The notes beneath the pieces are model-generated. The model did not search any database. It saw nothing but the letters and a program-made list of their open reading frames with translations, and was not told where the DNA came from. Of a stretch of DNA of 64,000 bases, positions 8,799-18,274 are shown piece after piece. Source of the DNA: Arthrobacter sp. zg-Y820 (lineage in GTDB: Bacteria > Actinomycetota > Actinomycetes > Actinomycetales > Micrococcaceae); the NCBI RefSeq assembly GCF_030142155.1, contig NZ_CP126247.1, positions 496,001 through 560,000 on the forward strand. Direction: 5' to 3'. A program made the position numbers and the translations under genes. How positions within the stretch are numbered: the stretch's first letter is position 1; the number at the start of each line of letters is the position of its first letter.

Positions 8799-9362
8799 TC
8801 AGCTTACCTGTTTCTGCGCTTGGCGGGCTGACGCGTTACCGCGCGTGTTGCCTGCCGGCGCCGCCGCAGCCGCTGAGGACGCATCAGAGGCTGCCGGCTC
8901 CGTGGTCTGCAGCGCCAGCTGATGTGCTGCGTAGGCCCCCCGCATGTCTTCCATGAACCGGTGGACGGTTCGAAGCTCTTCGGCGGAGTAGCCGCTCATG
9001 ACGTCGTCGGTGAGCTTGCCGAGAGGGCCGAAGTAGGCCCCGGCCAGCTGCATTGCCAGCGGCTCGAAATGCAGGGTCACCTTGCGCCGGTCTGCATGGT
9101 CCCGGTTGCGGTGGATGTGTCCGATCCGCTCGAGCCGGTCGATCACCGCCGTCGTCGCACCGGTGGAGGTGCCGAGCAGGGTGCTGAGCCGGCCGGCCGT
9201 GAGGGCCTCGTGCCGGGTTTCGGCTTCCATGATCAGGGTGAGCGCGCGCATGTCAGTGGCGTTGAGCCCGTGACGGTGCGCAAAAGTATCCGCCACCCGC
9301 TGTCCGTCCACGGCCATGCCGCGGATCGCGTTGACGATATCCCGCTTGAGATTCTTCTCCAC
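8799..9362 (-). CDS. MarR-family transcriptional regulator
   Basis: The 187-residue protein has a winged-helix core: LSTLLGTSTGATTAVIDRLE is the recognition region and the wing follows as IHRNRDHADRRKV. The last ~40 residues are a low-complexity Ala-rich tail. The start is GTG at 9362 with only a weak AGGA nearby, so the exact start is uncertain. It is divergent from the MMPL exporter with an 83-bp shared control region holding repeated motifs, so it most likely represses that exporter and itself and responds to a small molecule. The effector is unknown. Confidence 0.88.
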   Translation of the reverse strand: MEKNLKRDIVNAIRGMAVDGQRVADTFAHRHGLNATDMRALTLIMEAETRHEALTAGRLSTLLGTSTGATTAVIDRLERIGHIHRNRDHADRRKVTLHFEPLAMQLAGAYFGPLGKLTDDVMSGYSAEELRTVHRFMEDMRGAYAAHQLALQTTEPAASDASSAAAAAPAGNTRGNASARQAQKQVS

Positions 9363-9389
9363 GGTCCTATAGTAGCTCGATATTGAAAT

Positions 9390-9428
9390 GTCTCTAAAAG
9401 TGAGATACTTTACTTCGGAGATACTTTA
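9390..9428. promoter_or_regulatory. Candidate MarR operator between marR and mmpL
   Basis: GAGATACTTTA occurs twice as a direct repeat (9402-9412 and 9418-9428, 16-bp step). The first copy also forms an imperfect inverted repeat with AAATGTCTC just upstream (from 9386). The site lies between the two divergent starts, AT-rich against its surroundings. Binding is inferred. Confidence 0.55.
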
Positions 9429-9445
9429 GTGCACCAGGAGCGAGC

Positions 9446-11587
9446 ATGTACGCAGGGATAGTGAAATCCGCCAAAGCGGCCTGGATTACGCTGCTGCTGA
9501 GCCTTGCGGTCATCATTGGCCTCTTTGCTTTGCCGGCGCAGGAAAACGAGGCGTCCACTGTCGGCGGCCTCAGCGACAAGTACCAAACCACGCAGGTCAA
9601 CGAACTCCTGGAAGAATTTCCGGATGCCCAGGAATCCACGGCGCTGATCGTCGTCTCGCGGGCCGACGGCGCGGCAATGACCGACGCCGACCAGGCCGCG
9701 ATCGCCGGCATCAACGCGGCTGCCACTGAGCTCGGCGCTGTGGGTCCGCCGCCCCAGGTGCCGCCGATCGTTTCCGAAAACAAGCTGGTGGCCCTCGTTC
9801 CGGTGACCCTCCAGGCTGCCGCCGACGACGGTGACGCCGTGTCGGCTGAAGTGGAGAGCCTGCGCCAGGGCATTTCCGATGCCGCTCCGGAGGGTCTCAC
9901 CGCCGAGCTGACCGGCGGGGCCGCCTTCACGGCGGATCTGGCCGGCGTGTTCTCCGGCGCCAACTTCATCCTGCTGACCGTCACGGCCGGCGTGGTGGCC
10001 CTGCTGCTGCTCATTACCTACCGTTCGCCGTGGCTCTGGCTGGTGCCGCTGGCGGTAGTGGGGACCATTGAGCAGGCAGCCCTGAAGGTGGTTGACCTGC
10101 TGGCACCGGTGGTTGGCATCGATGTGGACCCCTCGGCGGTGGGCATCACCAGCGTGCTGGTGTTTGGTGCCGCCACCAACTATGCGCTCCTGCTGATCGC
10201 GCGCTACCGCGAAGAGCTGCGCATCCATGAATCCAAGTATTCGGCCATGGGTCGGGCGCTCTCCCGGACCCGGGAAGCCATCATCGCCTCGGGCGGCACC
10301 GTGATCCTCGCCCTGCTCGTGCTGCTCTTTACTGACACCATGAGCTACCGCGGCCTGGGCTTTTCGGCCGCGACCGGCATTGTCCTGGCCATCCTCAGCG
10401 CCCTCTTCATCCTGCCCGCCGCGCTGGTCCTGCTCGGCCGGAAACTGTTCTGGCCGTTCGTGCCCAAGGTCGGCGACGCCGCCCGTGAAGGCAAGTTCTG
10501 GGGCAAGCTTGGCGAGGCCACGGCACGTGCACCCAAGCGCATTGCCGGCGCGGCCGTCGTCGTCCTGCTGGCCGCAGGCGGATTGTTGCTCAACGTCCAG
10601 ATCGGCCTGAGCGAAAACGAACAGTTCACGGAGAAGCCGCAGGCTGTCACCGCTGCTGAAACACTCGCCGAAGGCTTCCCAGCCGGGTCCTCCTCGCCGG
10701 TGATCGTGCTGGTCAACTCGGACAGCGCCGATGCCGCAGTGGCCGAACTCGCGGAGCTGGAGAGCGTGTCCGGAGCGGACGTAGCGTCCGAGCACAACGG
10801 GATGACCCGCATCGACGTCATCGACAGCTACGAACCCGGCACCGCCGAGGCGAATGCCTTCATCGAGGACCTGCGCGCGGATCTGGCCGCCAATCCGGAC
10901 TACGGAGCACTGGTCGGCGGTGAAGCCGCCGAGCGCGTGGACCAGGTTGCAGCGAACACCCACGACTTCACCCTGGTGGTCACCTCGGTGATCATCCTGG
11001 TCTTCCTGGTCCTGCTGGTGCTGTTGCGCAGCCTCGTGGCGCCGGTGCTGCTGGTCGCCTCCGTGCTGCTGACCTTCGTCGCAAGCACCGGCATCAGCTG
11101 GTTCCTGTTCGTGAACGTGCTTGGCTTCCCGGCCCTGGATACGCTCACGCTGCTGTACAGCTTCATCTTCCTGGTGGCCCTGGGTGTGGACTACAACATC
11201 TTCCTGACCACGCGGGCCCGGGAGAACGCCATGACCATGGGCACCAAGCAGGGCATGCTCAGCGCCCTGCGCTCCACCGGCGGGGTCATCACCAGTGCCG
11301 GCATCCTGCTGGCCGCGGTGTTCGCCGTCCTCGGCGTGCTGCCGCTGGTTACCCTGACCCAGGTCGGCATTACCGTGGCGATCGGTGTCCTGCTGGACAC
11401 CCTGGTGGTGCGGACGGTCATCGTTCCGGCGCTGGCCTTCATCCTGGGCGAGAAGTTCTGGTGGCCGTCCAAGCCTGCCGCGCCTGGCGGCACCGGCGGC
11501 CGGCACGAGGCCCGGACCTCGGGCGACGGTTCGGGTCCGGTGCTGGACGCGGCACCCGCCGGCGCGCACCGGGCGCCCACGCGCTAA
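9446..11587 (+). CDS. MMPL/RND-family membrane exporter
   Basis: This 713-residue protein has the two-fold RND layout: TM1 near residues 10-28, an extracytoplasmic domain, a block of five or six helices (about 175-345), a second single helix (about 370) with another outer domain, and a final helix block (about 515-670). Landmarks are GAATNYALLLIARYREELR and ALGVDYNIFL, the repeated MMPL motif that carries the proton-relay residues. Family members export lipids or drugs using the proton gradient. It has a good AGGAG site at 9436-9440 and is divergent from marR. The tail is Gly/Ala-rich, ending HRAPTR. Confidence 0.92.
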   Translation: MYAGIVKSAKAAWITLLLSLAVIIGLFALPAQENEASTVGGLSDKYQTTQVNELLEEFPDAQESTALIVVSRADGAAMTDADQAAIAGINAAATELGAVGPPPQVPPIVSENKLVALVPVTLQAAADDGDAVSAEVESLRQGISDAAPEGLTAELTGGAAFTADLAGVFSGANFILLTVTAGVVALLLLITYRSPWLWLVPLAVVGTIEQAALKVVDLLAPVVGIDVDPSAVGITSVLVFGAATNYALLLIARYREELRIHESKYSAMGRALSRTREAIIASGGTVILALLVLLFTDTMSYRGLGFSAATGIVLAILSALFILPAALVLLGRKLFWPFVPKVGDAAREGKFWGKLGEATARAPKRIAGAAVVVLLAAGGLLLNVQIGLSENEQFTEKPQAVTAAETLAEGFPAGSSSPVIVLVNSDSADAAVAELAELESVSGADVASEHNGMTRIDVIDSYEPGTAEANAFIEDLRADLAANPDYGALVGGEAAERVDQVAANTHDFTLVVTSVIILVFLVLLVLLRSLVAPVLLVASVLLTFVASTGISWFLFVNVLGFPALDTLTLLYSFIFLVALGVDYNIFLTTRARENAMTMGTKQGMLSALRSTGGVITSAGILLAAVFAVLGVLPLVTLTQVGITVAIGVLLDTLVVRTVIVPALAFILGEKFWWPSKPAAPGGTGGRHEARTSGDGSGPVLDAAPAGAHRAPTR

Positions 11588-11604
11588 GACGCCCGGATCC
11601 TCAG

Positions 11605-11651
11605 CAGTGAGGGCCCGATCCCGGCTTTACGCCGGGCTCGGGCCCTCACTG
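11605..11651. terminator. Bidirectional hairpin terminator
   Basis: CAGTGAGGGCCCGA and TCGGGCCCTCACTG arms enclose an inner CCCGGC/GCCGGG stem. It separates the convergent MMPL and membrane-protein genes. There is no clear T tract. Confidence 0.7.
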
Positions 11652-11677
11652 GGTCTGGCTGCATCGGGGGAGGAACC

Positions 11678-12310
11678 CTACGGCGTATCTTTCGGGGTGC
11701 TCTGGCTGGGCCCGGTGCGTTTGCTGAACACGGCAACCACGGCCGCCAGCAGGCTCAGGCCGAAAAGCACCCAGCGGGCTATGGTCAGGGCGCTGGCCAG
11801 GGCCGCGTCTCCGTTCGAGAGGGTTTCCGAGCCCAGAGCGGCATCAATGGCGACGTTCTCCCACAGGTCCACGATGACAAAGAGGATGGGCGCGGCCCAC
11901 AACACCCAGCGCTTGACCCGGCCGCGGGCGTTCAGCCCGATGATCAGCAGCCAGGTGAACCCGAACATCAGCGGGAAGATGGTGCCGGCGGTCTTGTGCA
12001 CGTAGCTGAGCTGGCCGAGGGCATCGGCGTCCATCACCGAGCGCAGGTCCGCCAGATACTCCGAGCTGTAGCCGCCCACCAGCGAATCTGGCATGGCCAT
12101 GCCGTTGCTCAGCTGGGTCATCTGGTCCAGCACCATGATGTGCAGGTAGAAGAACATGAAGAGCGTGGTCGCCACCGCCGCCACCAGGAGCAGGTTGGCG
12201 TTGCTCTTGGCCTGCTGCGGAGCGCGGGCAGTGGTCAGTTTCGCTAGGTGCGGGGGCTGGACGGCTTTCTCGCCGTGTTTCGCTGCCCGCTGTGCCGGAG
12301 TTTTTCCCAT
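11678..12310 (-). CDS. Uncharacterised four-helix membrane protein
   Basis: This 210-residue protein has a basic N-terminus followed by four hydrophobic helices (starting LLLVAAVATTLFMFFY, then near TIFPLMFGFTWLLIIG, WVLWAAPILFVIVDLW and ARWVLFGLSLLAAVVAV). I do not recognise a named family. ATG 12310 is chosen because the upstream extension is coded by a duplicated 26-bp repeat and is not protein-like. No strong ribosome site is seen. It stands alone, convergent with the MMPL gene. Confidence 0.7.
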   Translation of the reverse strand: MGKTPAQRAAKHGEKAVQPPHLAKLTTARAPQQAKSNANLLLVAAVATTLFMFFYLHIMVLDQMTQLSNGMAMPDSLVGGYSSEYLADLRSVMDADALGQLSYVHKTAGTIFPLMFGFTWLLIIGLNARGRVKRWVLWAAPILFVIVDLWENVAIDAALGSETLSNGDAALASALTIARWVLFGLSLLAAVVAVFSKRTGPSQSTPKDTP

Positions 12311-12323
12311 GCTTAACAGTATG

Positions 12324-12383
12324 GCCGCTGCATGGTTTAAGGCCGCGATGCAGTATCGCCGCTGCATGGTTCAGGGCCGCGAT
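12324..12383. repeat. 26-bp imperfect direct repeat
   Basis: Two copies (12324-12349 and 12358-12383) differ at two bases and are spaced by 34 bp, in the short region between two divergent genes. Confidence 0.85.
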
Positions 12384-12452
12384 CCGGCGGTCTCCGGGGC
12401 TCGCCGCCGCTGCGCTTGCCGGGAGGCCGCTGACGCCCGCTAGGGTGGCTGC

Positions 12453-13253
12453 ATGAGTGTTCACGCCGCAAAAGACGACTTTTCCCTGGCCGCGAACCTG
12501 GTGCGCGACGCCGGTGCGCTGGCCCTGCGCATGCGCTCGCAGGGCCTGACGGCCACTGCCAAGACCACTGTGTCCGATGTCGTGACGGCCGCCGACCACG
12601 CCGCGGAAAAGCTGGTGGTGGACAGGCTTCGCCAGCTGCGTCCGAACGACGGGATCGTGGGGGAGGAAGGCGCCAGCGTCACGGGCACGTCCGGCCGGTC
12701 CTGGGTGATTGATCCGGTGGACGGCACTTACAACTTTTTTGCCGGCTCCACGTACTGGTGCTCCGCTCTTGCCCTGAAAGCAGACGATCCGGAAGCTGTG
12801 GACGGAGATCCTGAGGTGCTGCTGGGCGCCATTTACCAACCGCAGGAAGACCGGCTGTGGCTGGGCGGTGAAGGCCATCCGGCAACCCTCAACGGGGCGC
12901 TGCTTCCCCGGCTCGAGGATGCGCCGCTGGATCGCCTCAGCGCCGGGACCTACCTGCATCCGACCTGGTTGATGCGTCCGGAGGTGGCCGGTCCGTGGAC
13001 TGCTGCCGCGTCCCGGACCGCGACCATTCGCATGCTGGGGTCGGGTTCCTGTGACCTTGGCGGTGTCGCCTCCGGGCGGCTCGGGGCCTGGTTCCAGCAC
13101 AGCTGCCCGGAATGGGACTGGCTGCCGGGCAAGGCAATCGTGCGGGCCGCCGGCGGCAGCACCGCCGTCGCGGTCATCAACGGCTTCCGCTGGCATATCG
13201 CGGGAACCGCCTCGGCAGTGCGCGAGATCGGCGGCGCGCTGGCTTCGGTTTAG
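12453..13253 (+). CDS. Inositol monophosphatase family protein
   Basis: The lithium-sensitive phosphatase motifs are complete: the metal-binding Glu pair in IVGEEG, motif A WVIDPVDGTYNF, and motif B EWDWLPGKAIVRAAGG. The Mg2+-dependent enzyme acts in the cytoplasm; family members use inositol phosphates, histidinol phosphate, fructose-1,6-bisphosphate or PAP, and the sequence alone does not decide. Length (266) is normal. It is followed 56 bp later by pcrA on the same strand. Confidence 0.9.
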   Translation: MSVHAAKDDFSLAANLVRDAGALALRMRSQGLTATAKTTVSDVVTAADHAAEKLVVDRLRQLRPNDGIVGEEGASVTGTSGRSWVIDPVDGTYNFFAGSTYWCSALALKADDPEAVDGDPEVLLGAIYQPQEDRLWLGGEGHPATLNGALLPRLEDAPLDRLSAGTYLHPTWLMRPEVAGPWTAAASRTATIRMLGSGSCDLGGVASGRLGAWFQHSCPEWDWLPGKAIVRAAGGSTAVAVINGFRWHIAGTASAVREIGGALASV

Positions 13254-13309
13254 CCGGCGGTGTGGATCCGCCGGAATGGTCAGCGGCAGCACCTAGACTT
13301 AAGAACACC

Positions 13310-15868
13310 ATGGACTATCTTTTTGATCCGTACTTTTCAGCCGCCAAAACGGGCACTGCCAAAACGGGCACTGCCAAAACGGGCACTGCCCAAACGGACA
13401 CCGCCCAAGCCGAACCCGGCCAGACGGAGTCCGCCACGACTGGCTCTGCCCGGACCGGTTCCTCGGCCGACCCCGCCCGCGACGGGGCGGAGCACCCGAG
13501 GGCTTCCCGCGTCAATGAACACCGGGCAGCGGAACTGCTGGAGGGCCTGAACCCGCAGCAGGAGGAAGCGGTCAAACACGGCGGTTCACCGCTGCTGATC
13601 GTTGCCGGGGCCGGGTCCGGCAAGACCCGCGTCCTCAGCCACCGGATCGCCTATCTGATGGCTACCGGACGCTCCAACCCCGGCCAGATCCTGGCCATCA
13701 CGTTCACCAACAAGGCCGCCGCGGAAATGCGTGAGCGGATTGAGGCGCTGGTGGGCGGGGTCGCGAAGACCATGTGGATCTCCACCTTCCACTCCTCCTG
13801 CGTGCGCATCCTGCGCCGCGAGGCCAAATCGGTGGGGATGAATTCCAACTTCTCCATTTACGACTCCGCGGACTCGCTGCGCCTGATCACCCTGGTGGCC
13901 AAGGGCCTGGACCTGGATCCCAAGCGGTTCACGCCCAAAATGATCATGCACAAGATTTCGGCGCTGAAGAACGAGCTGATCGACGACGAGACCTACGCTG
14001 CCACCGCCAACCTGGCCGATCCGTTCGAGCAGGCCGTCGCTGACGTGTACAGGGGCTACACCGAGCGCATGCGTTCGGCCAACGCCATGGACTTTGACGA
14101 CCTGATCGCGCAGACCGTGTACATGTTCCGCGCCTTCCCGGGAGTGGCCGAGTACTACCGCCGCCGGTTCCGCCACATCCTGGTGGACGAGTACCAGGAC
14201 ACCAACCACGCCCAGTACGCCCTGGTCCGCGAGCTGGTGGGGGTGCCGGGGGAAAGCAGCACGCTCGACATCCCTCCGGCCGAACTCACGGTGGTCGGTG
14301 ACTCGGACCAGTCCATCTACGCCTTCCGCGGCGCCGACGTGCGCAACATCGTGGACTTCGAGAAGGACTATCCGTCGGCCCGGACCATCCTGCTGGAGCA
14401 GAACTACCGCTCCACGCAGAACATCCTGAACGCGGCCAACGCGGTGATCTCCCGCAACCCCAACCGGCCCGAGAAGCGGCTGTGGACGGCGGAGGGCAGC
14501 GGCGAGAAGATCATCGGCTACGTCGGTGAAAACGAGCACGAGGAAGCCCGGTTCATCGCCGAGGAAATCGACCGGCTGCAGGACGAGGAAAACCTGCGTC
14601 CCGGCGATGTGGCGGTGTTCTACCGCACCAACGCCCAGTCCCGTTCCCTCGAAGACGTCCTGGTCCGGGTGGGGCTTCCCTACAAGGTGGTGGGCGGCAC
14701 CCGGTTCTACGAGCGCAAGGAAATCAAGGACGCGCTGGCGTACCTGCGGGTGCTGGTGAACTCCGACGACGTCGTGAACCTGCGCCGGATCCTGAACGAA
14801 CCCAAGCGCGGGATCGGCGACCGGGCGGAATACTCGGTCGCTGCCCTGGCCGAACGGGAGCGCATCTCGTTCATGGCTGCCCTGCGCAGGGCGGCCGAGG
14901 CCCCCGGGCTGGCCACCCGCTCGCTGAATGCCGTCAACGGGTTCGTCAAGCTCATTGACGATCTCGCCGAAGTCGCCAACGGTTCCGGTGCGGCCGCCGC
15001 ACTGGAAGCGGTGCTCGAACAGACCGGGTACCTGGCCCAGCTGCGCTCCTCGGCGGACCCGCAGGACGAATCCCGGGTGGAGAACCTCGCAGAACTTGTG
15101 GCGGTGGTCCGCGAATACGAAAAGGACAATCCGGAGGGGTCCCTGGGGGAGTTCCTCGAACAGGTCTCCCTCGTGGCCGACGCCGACTCCATACCGGACG
15201 CCCCGGAGGGCTCGGCCGAGGAAGTTGCCGCCGCCGTCGAGGAATCCCGCCGCCAGGGCGTGGTCACCCTGATGACCCTGCACACCGCCAAGGGCCTGGA
15301 ATTCCCCGTGGTCTTCCTGACCGGCATGGAACAGGGGCTGTTCCCGCACCAGCGATCCGCCACCGATCCGGCGGAACTGGCCGAGGAGCGCCGGCTCGCC
15401 TACGTGGGGCTCACCCGGGCGCGCAAGCGCCTGTACATCACGCGCTCGGAAGTGCGCAGCATGTGGGGGCAGAGCCAGTACAACCCGGCCAGCCAGTTTG
15501 TCGGGGAGATCCCGGGGGACCTGATTGAGTGGAAGCGCGAGGGCATGGACCGGCCCACGTGGGGCGGTAACACCGGCTCCACGTCCAGCCGCTACGACGG
15601 CTCCTCCTGGGGCGCGGGGTCGTCGTCGGGCAACGGCACCGGAGGCAGCATCGCCGCCGCCCCCGTGTCCAAGGCCATTGGCCGGGTGCAGCCGCAGAAG
15701 GAGGTCATCTCCGTGGGAGTGGGCGACAAGGTCAACCACACGACCTTCGGCTCCGGGACGGTGCTCGCGGTGGAGGGCAGCGGCGACAAGACCGTCGCCA
15801 AGGTGAAGTTCGACGTCGGTGAGAAGCGCCTGCTGCTGCGTTACGCGCCCCTGACCAAGGAGTCCTGA
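13310..15868 (+). CDS. pcrA: ATP-dependent DNA helicase UvrD/PcrA
   Basis: A superfamily 1A 3'-5' helicase for DNA repair and replication. Seen in order: Q motif LNPQQEEAV, Walker A AGAGSGKT (about residue 100), motif II LVDEYQDTN, motif III GDSDQSIYAFRGA, LEQNYRST, TLHTAKGLEFPVV, and motif VI YVGLTRARKRL. The end is a Tudor-like domain (VGVGDKVNHTTFGSGTV) that in PcrA contacts RNA polymerase. ATG 13310 lacks an obvious ribosome site. The first ~75 residues are a non-conserved Thr/Gly/Ala repeat region, so translation might start later; the helicase core begins near residue 80. Confidence 0.95.
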   Translation: MDYLFDPYFSAAKTGTAKTGTAKTGTAQTDTAQAEPGQTESATTGSARTGSSADPARDGAEHPRASRVNEHRAAELLEGLNPQQEEAVKHGGSPLLIVAGAGSGKTRVLSHRIAYLMATGRSNPGQILAITFTNKAAAEMRERIEALVGGVAKTMWISTFHSSCVRILRREAKSVGMNSNFSIYDSADSLRLITLVAKGLDLDPKRFTPKMIMHKISALKNELIDDETYAATANLADPFEQAVADVYRGYTERMRSANAMDFDDLIAQTVYMFRAFPGVAEYYRRRFRHILVDEYQDTNHAQYALVRELVGVPGESSTLDIPPAELTVVGDSDQSIYAFRGADVRNIVDFEKDYPSARTILLEQNYRSTQNILNAANAVISRNPNRPEKRLWTAEGSGEKIIGYVGENEHEEARFIAEEIDRLQDEENLRPGDVAVFYRTNAQSRSLEDVLVRVGLPYKVVGGTRFYERKEIKDALAYLRVLVNSDDVVNLRRILNEPKRGIGDRAEYSVAALAERERISFMAALRRAAEAPGLATRSLNAVNGFVKLIDDLAEVANGSGAAAALEAVLEQTGYLAQLRSSADPQDESRVENLAELVAVVREYEKDNPEGSLGEFLEQVSLVADADSIPDAPEGSAEEVAAAVEESRRQGVVTLMTLHTAKGLEFPVVFLTGMEQGLFPHQRSATDPAELAEERRLAYVGLTRARKRLYITRSEVRSMWGQSQYNPASQFVGEIPGDLIEWKREGMDRPTWGGNTGSTSSRYDGSSWGAGSSSGNGTGGSIAAAPVSKAIGRVQPQKEVISVGVGDKVNHTTFGSGTVLAVEGSGDKTVAKVKFDVGEKRLLLRYAPLTKES
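13343..13402 (+). repeat. 15-bp tandem repeat in the pcrA N-terminus
   Basis: Three identical 15-bp units begin at 13343, 13358 and 13373 (each coding AKTGT), followed by a fourth diverged unit. The repeat keeps frame and precedes the helicase core. Confidence 0.9.
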
Positions 15869-16078
15869 CCCCCGAACCGGCTGCCGTCCGCAATAACCCA
15901 CCCGCCTCGATTTCTACAAACCATAGAACTGTGCGCTTAATCACTAAAGAGGTAGTCTGGGGACGGCGTTCGATGCCGAGCGACTAAAGTTCCAGTGGGG
16001 CAGACCGGCATGACGCATCTGCTTCGGCGATCATCTGATCGAACGTAAACCTACTTCGACGTAGAAGGACACTAGCCC

Positions 16079-17248
16079 GTGGACCTGTTTGAATATCAGG
16101 CGCGCGATATGTTTGAGGCGCACGGTGTACCCGTGCTTGCCGGAATCGTGGCGCACACTCCCGAAGAAGCAAAAGCTGCAGCCGAGAAGATTGGCGGCGT
16201 AGTCGTCGTCAAAGCACAGGTCAAGGTCGGTGGCCGAGGCAAGGCCGGCGGCGTCAAGGTTGCGAAGACCCCTGACGAGGCGTTCTCGTACGCCTCCGAC
16301 ATCCTCGGCATGGACATCAAGGGCCATACCGTTCACACCGTGATGATTGCCCAGGGCGCAGACATCGCCGAGGAGTTCTACTTCTCGGTCCTTCTGGACC
16401 GTGCCAACCGCAACTACCTGGCCATGTGCTCGGTGGAAGGCGGCATGGAGATCGAGGTCCTCGCCGTTGAGCGCCCCGATGCCCTGGCCCGCGTTGCCGT
16501 TGATCCCGCCGTCGGCATCGATTCCGCCAAGGCCGAAGAGATTGTTGACGCCGCAGGCTTCGCCCCTGAACTGCGTGAAGGCGTCGTCAACGCGATCCTC
16601 AAGCTCTGGGACGTCTTCGTCAAGGAAGACGCCACCCTGGTGGAGGTCAACCCGCTGGTTCGGACCGGCGCCGGCGACATCGTCGCCCTCGACGGCAAGG
16701 TTTCCCTGGACGAAAACGCAGACTTCCGCCAGCCCGGCCACGCCGAGCTGGAAGACAAGGACGCTGCTGACCCGCTGGAGGCCAAGGCCAAGGCCAACGA
16801 CCTCAACTACGTCAAGCTTGATGGCCAGGTAGGCATCATCGGCAACGGAGCCGGCCTGGTCATGTCCACGCTCGACGTCGTCGCCTACGCCGGCGAGAAG
16901 CACGGCAACGTGAAGCCGGCCAACTTCCTGGACATCGGCGGCGGAGCTTCGGCATCCGTCATGGCCGCCGGCCTGGACGTCATCCTCAACGATGAGCAGG
17001 TCAAGTCGGTGTTCGTGAACGTCTTCGGCGGCATCACCGCGTGTGACGCCGTCGCGAACGGCATCGTCAAGGCCCTGGAAATCCTCGGCGACGAAGCCAA
17101 CAAGCCGCTGGTCGTCCGCCTGGACGGCAACAACGTCGAAGAAGGCCGCCGCATCCTTGCCGAGGCCAACCATCCGCTGGTCACGCTGGCCACCACCATG
17201 GACGAAGGCGCCGACAAGGCTGCCGAGCTCGCTTACGCCGCTCGCTGA
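16079..17248 (+). CDS. sucC: Succinate-CoA ligase (ADP-forming) subunit beta
   Basis: SucC binds nucleotide through an ATP-grasp fold and, with SucD, makes ATP (or GTP) from succinyl-CoA in the TCA cycle. Landmarks are [36 protein letters not shown], and the CoA-ligase domain with FLDIGGGAS and [10 protein letters not shown]. Length (389) is normal. The start is GTG 16079 with AGAAGGAC about 9 bases upstream. About 210 bp separate it from pcrA; no gene is visible there and this is probably the promoter region of sucCD. Confidence 0.97.
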   Translation: MDLFEYQARDMFEAHGVPVLAGIVAHTPEEAKAAAEKIGGVVVVKAQVKVGGRGKAGGVKVAKTPDEAFSYASDILGMDIKGHTVHTVMIAQGADIAEEFYFSVLLDRANRNYLAMCSVEGGMEIEVLAVERPDALARVAVDPAVGIDSAKAEEIVDAAGFAPELREGVVNAILKLWDVFVKEDATLVEVNPLVRTGAGDIVALDGKVSLDENADFRQPGHAELEDKDAADPLEAKAKANDLNYVKLDGQVGIIGNGAGLVMSTLDVVAYAGEKHGNVKPANFLDIGGGASASVMAAGLDVILNDEQVKSVFVNVFGGITACDAVANGIVKALEILGDEANKPLVVRLDGNNVEEGRRILAEANHPLVTLATTMDEGADKAAELAYAAR

Positions 17249-17286
17249 CCCCAGCCTGTCGAACCTTTTAGAAAGAGAATCCCCTT

Positions 17287-18189
17287 ATGTCTATCTTTTT
17301 GAACAAGGACTCCAAGGTCATCGTTCAGGGCATCACCGGCGGCGAAGGAACCAAGCACACCGCCCTGATGCTCAAGGCCGGAACCCAGGTTGTCGGCGGC
17401 GTTAATGCCCGCAAGGCCGGAACCACGGTCGTGCACGGCGACGTCGAACTGCCCGTCTTCGGCACCGTCACCGAGGCCATGGACAAGACGAACGCCGATG
17501 TCTCCATCGTCTTCGTGCCGCCGGCCTTCACCAAGGACGCCGTCATGGAAGCGATCGACGCCGGCATCGGCCTCGTCGTCGTCATCACCGAGGGCGTTCC
17601 CGTGCAGGATTCCGCCGAGTTCTGGGCCCACGCCCAGTCCAAGGTGGACGAGAACGGCAACCAGGTCACCCGCATCATCGGCCCGAACTGCCCCGGCATC
17701 ATCACCCCGGGCGAAGCCCTCGTCGGCATCACCCCGAACAACATCACTTCCAAGGGCCCGATCGGCTTGGTCTCCAAGTCCGGCACCCTGACCTACCAGA
17801 TGATGTACGAACTGCGGGATCTGGGCTTCTCCACCGCAATCGGCATCGGCGGGGACCCTGTCATCGGCACCACGCACATCGACGCCCTGGCTGCGTTCGA
17901 AGCTGATCCCGAGACCAAGGCCATCGTCATGATCGGCGAAATCGGCGGCGACGCCGAAGAGCGTGCGGCCGAGTTCATCAAGGCCAACGTCACCAAGCCC
18001 GTTGTGGGCTACGTGGCCGGCTTCACCGCTCCCGAAGGCAAGACCATGGGCCACGCCGGCGCCATCGTCTCCGGTTCCGCAGGAACCGCGCAGGCCAAGA
18101 AGGAAGCCCTTGAAGCTGCGGGCGTCAAGGTCGGCAAGACGCCGTCCGAGACCGCCACCCTGCTGCGCGAAGTCTACGCAGCCCTCTAG
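17287..18189 (+). CDS. sucD: Succinate-CoA ligase subunit alpha
   Basis: SucD carries the CoA site and the catalytic phospho-histidine. Seen are the N-terminal Rossmann loop [15 protein letters not shown], the IIGPNCPG loop, SKSGTLTYQ, and the active-site His in GHAGAIVSG (about residue 255). It is 38 bp behind sucC with an AAAGAGA site, and is followed by a strong terminator, so sucCD is a closed two-gene operon. Confidence 0.97.
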   Translation: MSIFLNKDSKVIVQGITGGEGTKHTALMLKAGTQVVGGVNARKAGTTVVHGDVELPVFGTVTEAMDKTNADVSIVFVPPAFTKDAVMEAIDAGIGLVVVITEGVPVQDSAEFWAHAQSKVDENGNQVTRIIGPNCPGIITPGEALVGITPNNITSKGPIGLVSKSGTLTYQMMYELRDLGFSTAIGIGGDPVIGTTHIDALAAFEADPETKAIVMIGEIGGDAEERAAEFIKANVTKPVVGYVAGFTAPEGKTMGHAGAIVSGSAGTAQAKKEALEAAGVKVGKTPSETATLLREVYAAL

Positions 18190-18204
18190 TACACGCACGC
18201 AACG

Positions 18205-18244
18205 CCCCCGTCGGCCGGAATTCCTCCGGACGACGGGGGTTTTT
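18205..18244 (+). terminator. Rho-independent terminator of sucCD
   Basis: Arms CCCCCGTCG / CGACGGGGG with an inner CCGGA/TCCGG stem are followed by five T residues. Confidence 0.92.
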
Positions 18245-18274
18245 GTGCGCTTGGATATAAGCAGAAAGAAACTG

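Noticed and set aside
9410..11569. 719-residue open frame antisense to the MMPL exporter
   Set aside because: It mirrors a clear membrane exporter, has Gln/His/Gly-rich composition typical of the complement of GC-rich codons, and has no domain or ribosome site.
13586..15901. 771-residue open frame antisense to pcrA
   Set aside because: Shadow of a helicase with all motifs in the sense frame; composition is that of complementary GC-rich codons.
15869..16078. Small gene between pcrA and sucC
   Set aside because: No frame with a start, ribosome site and protein-like codon use; more likely the sucCD promoter and leader.
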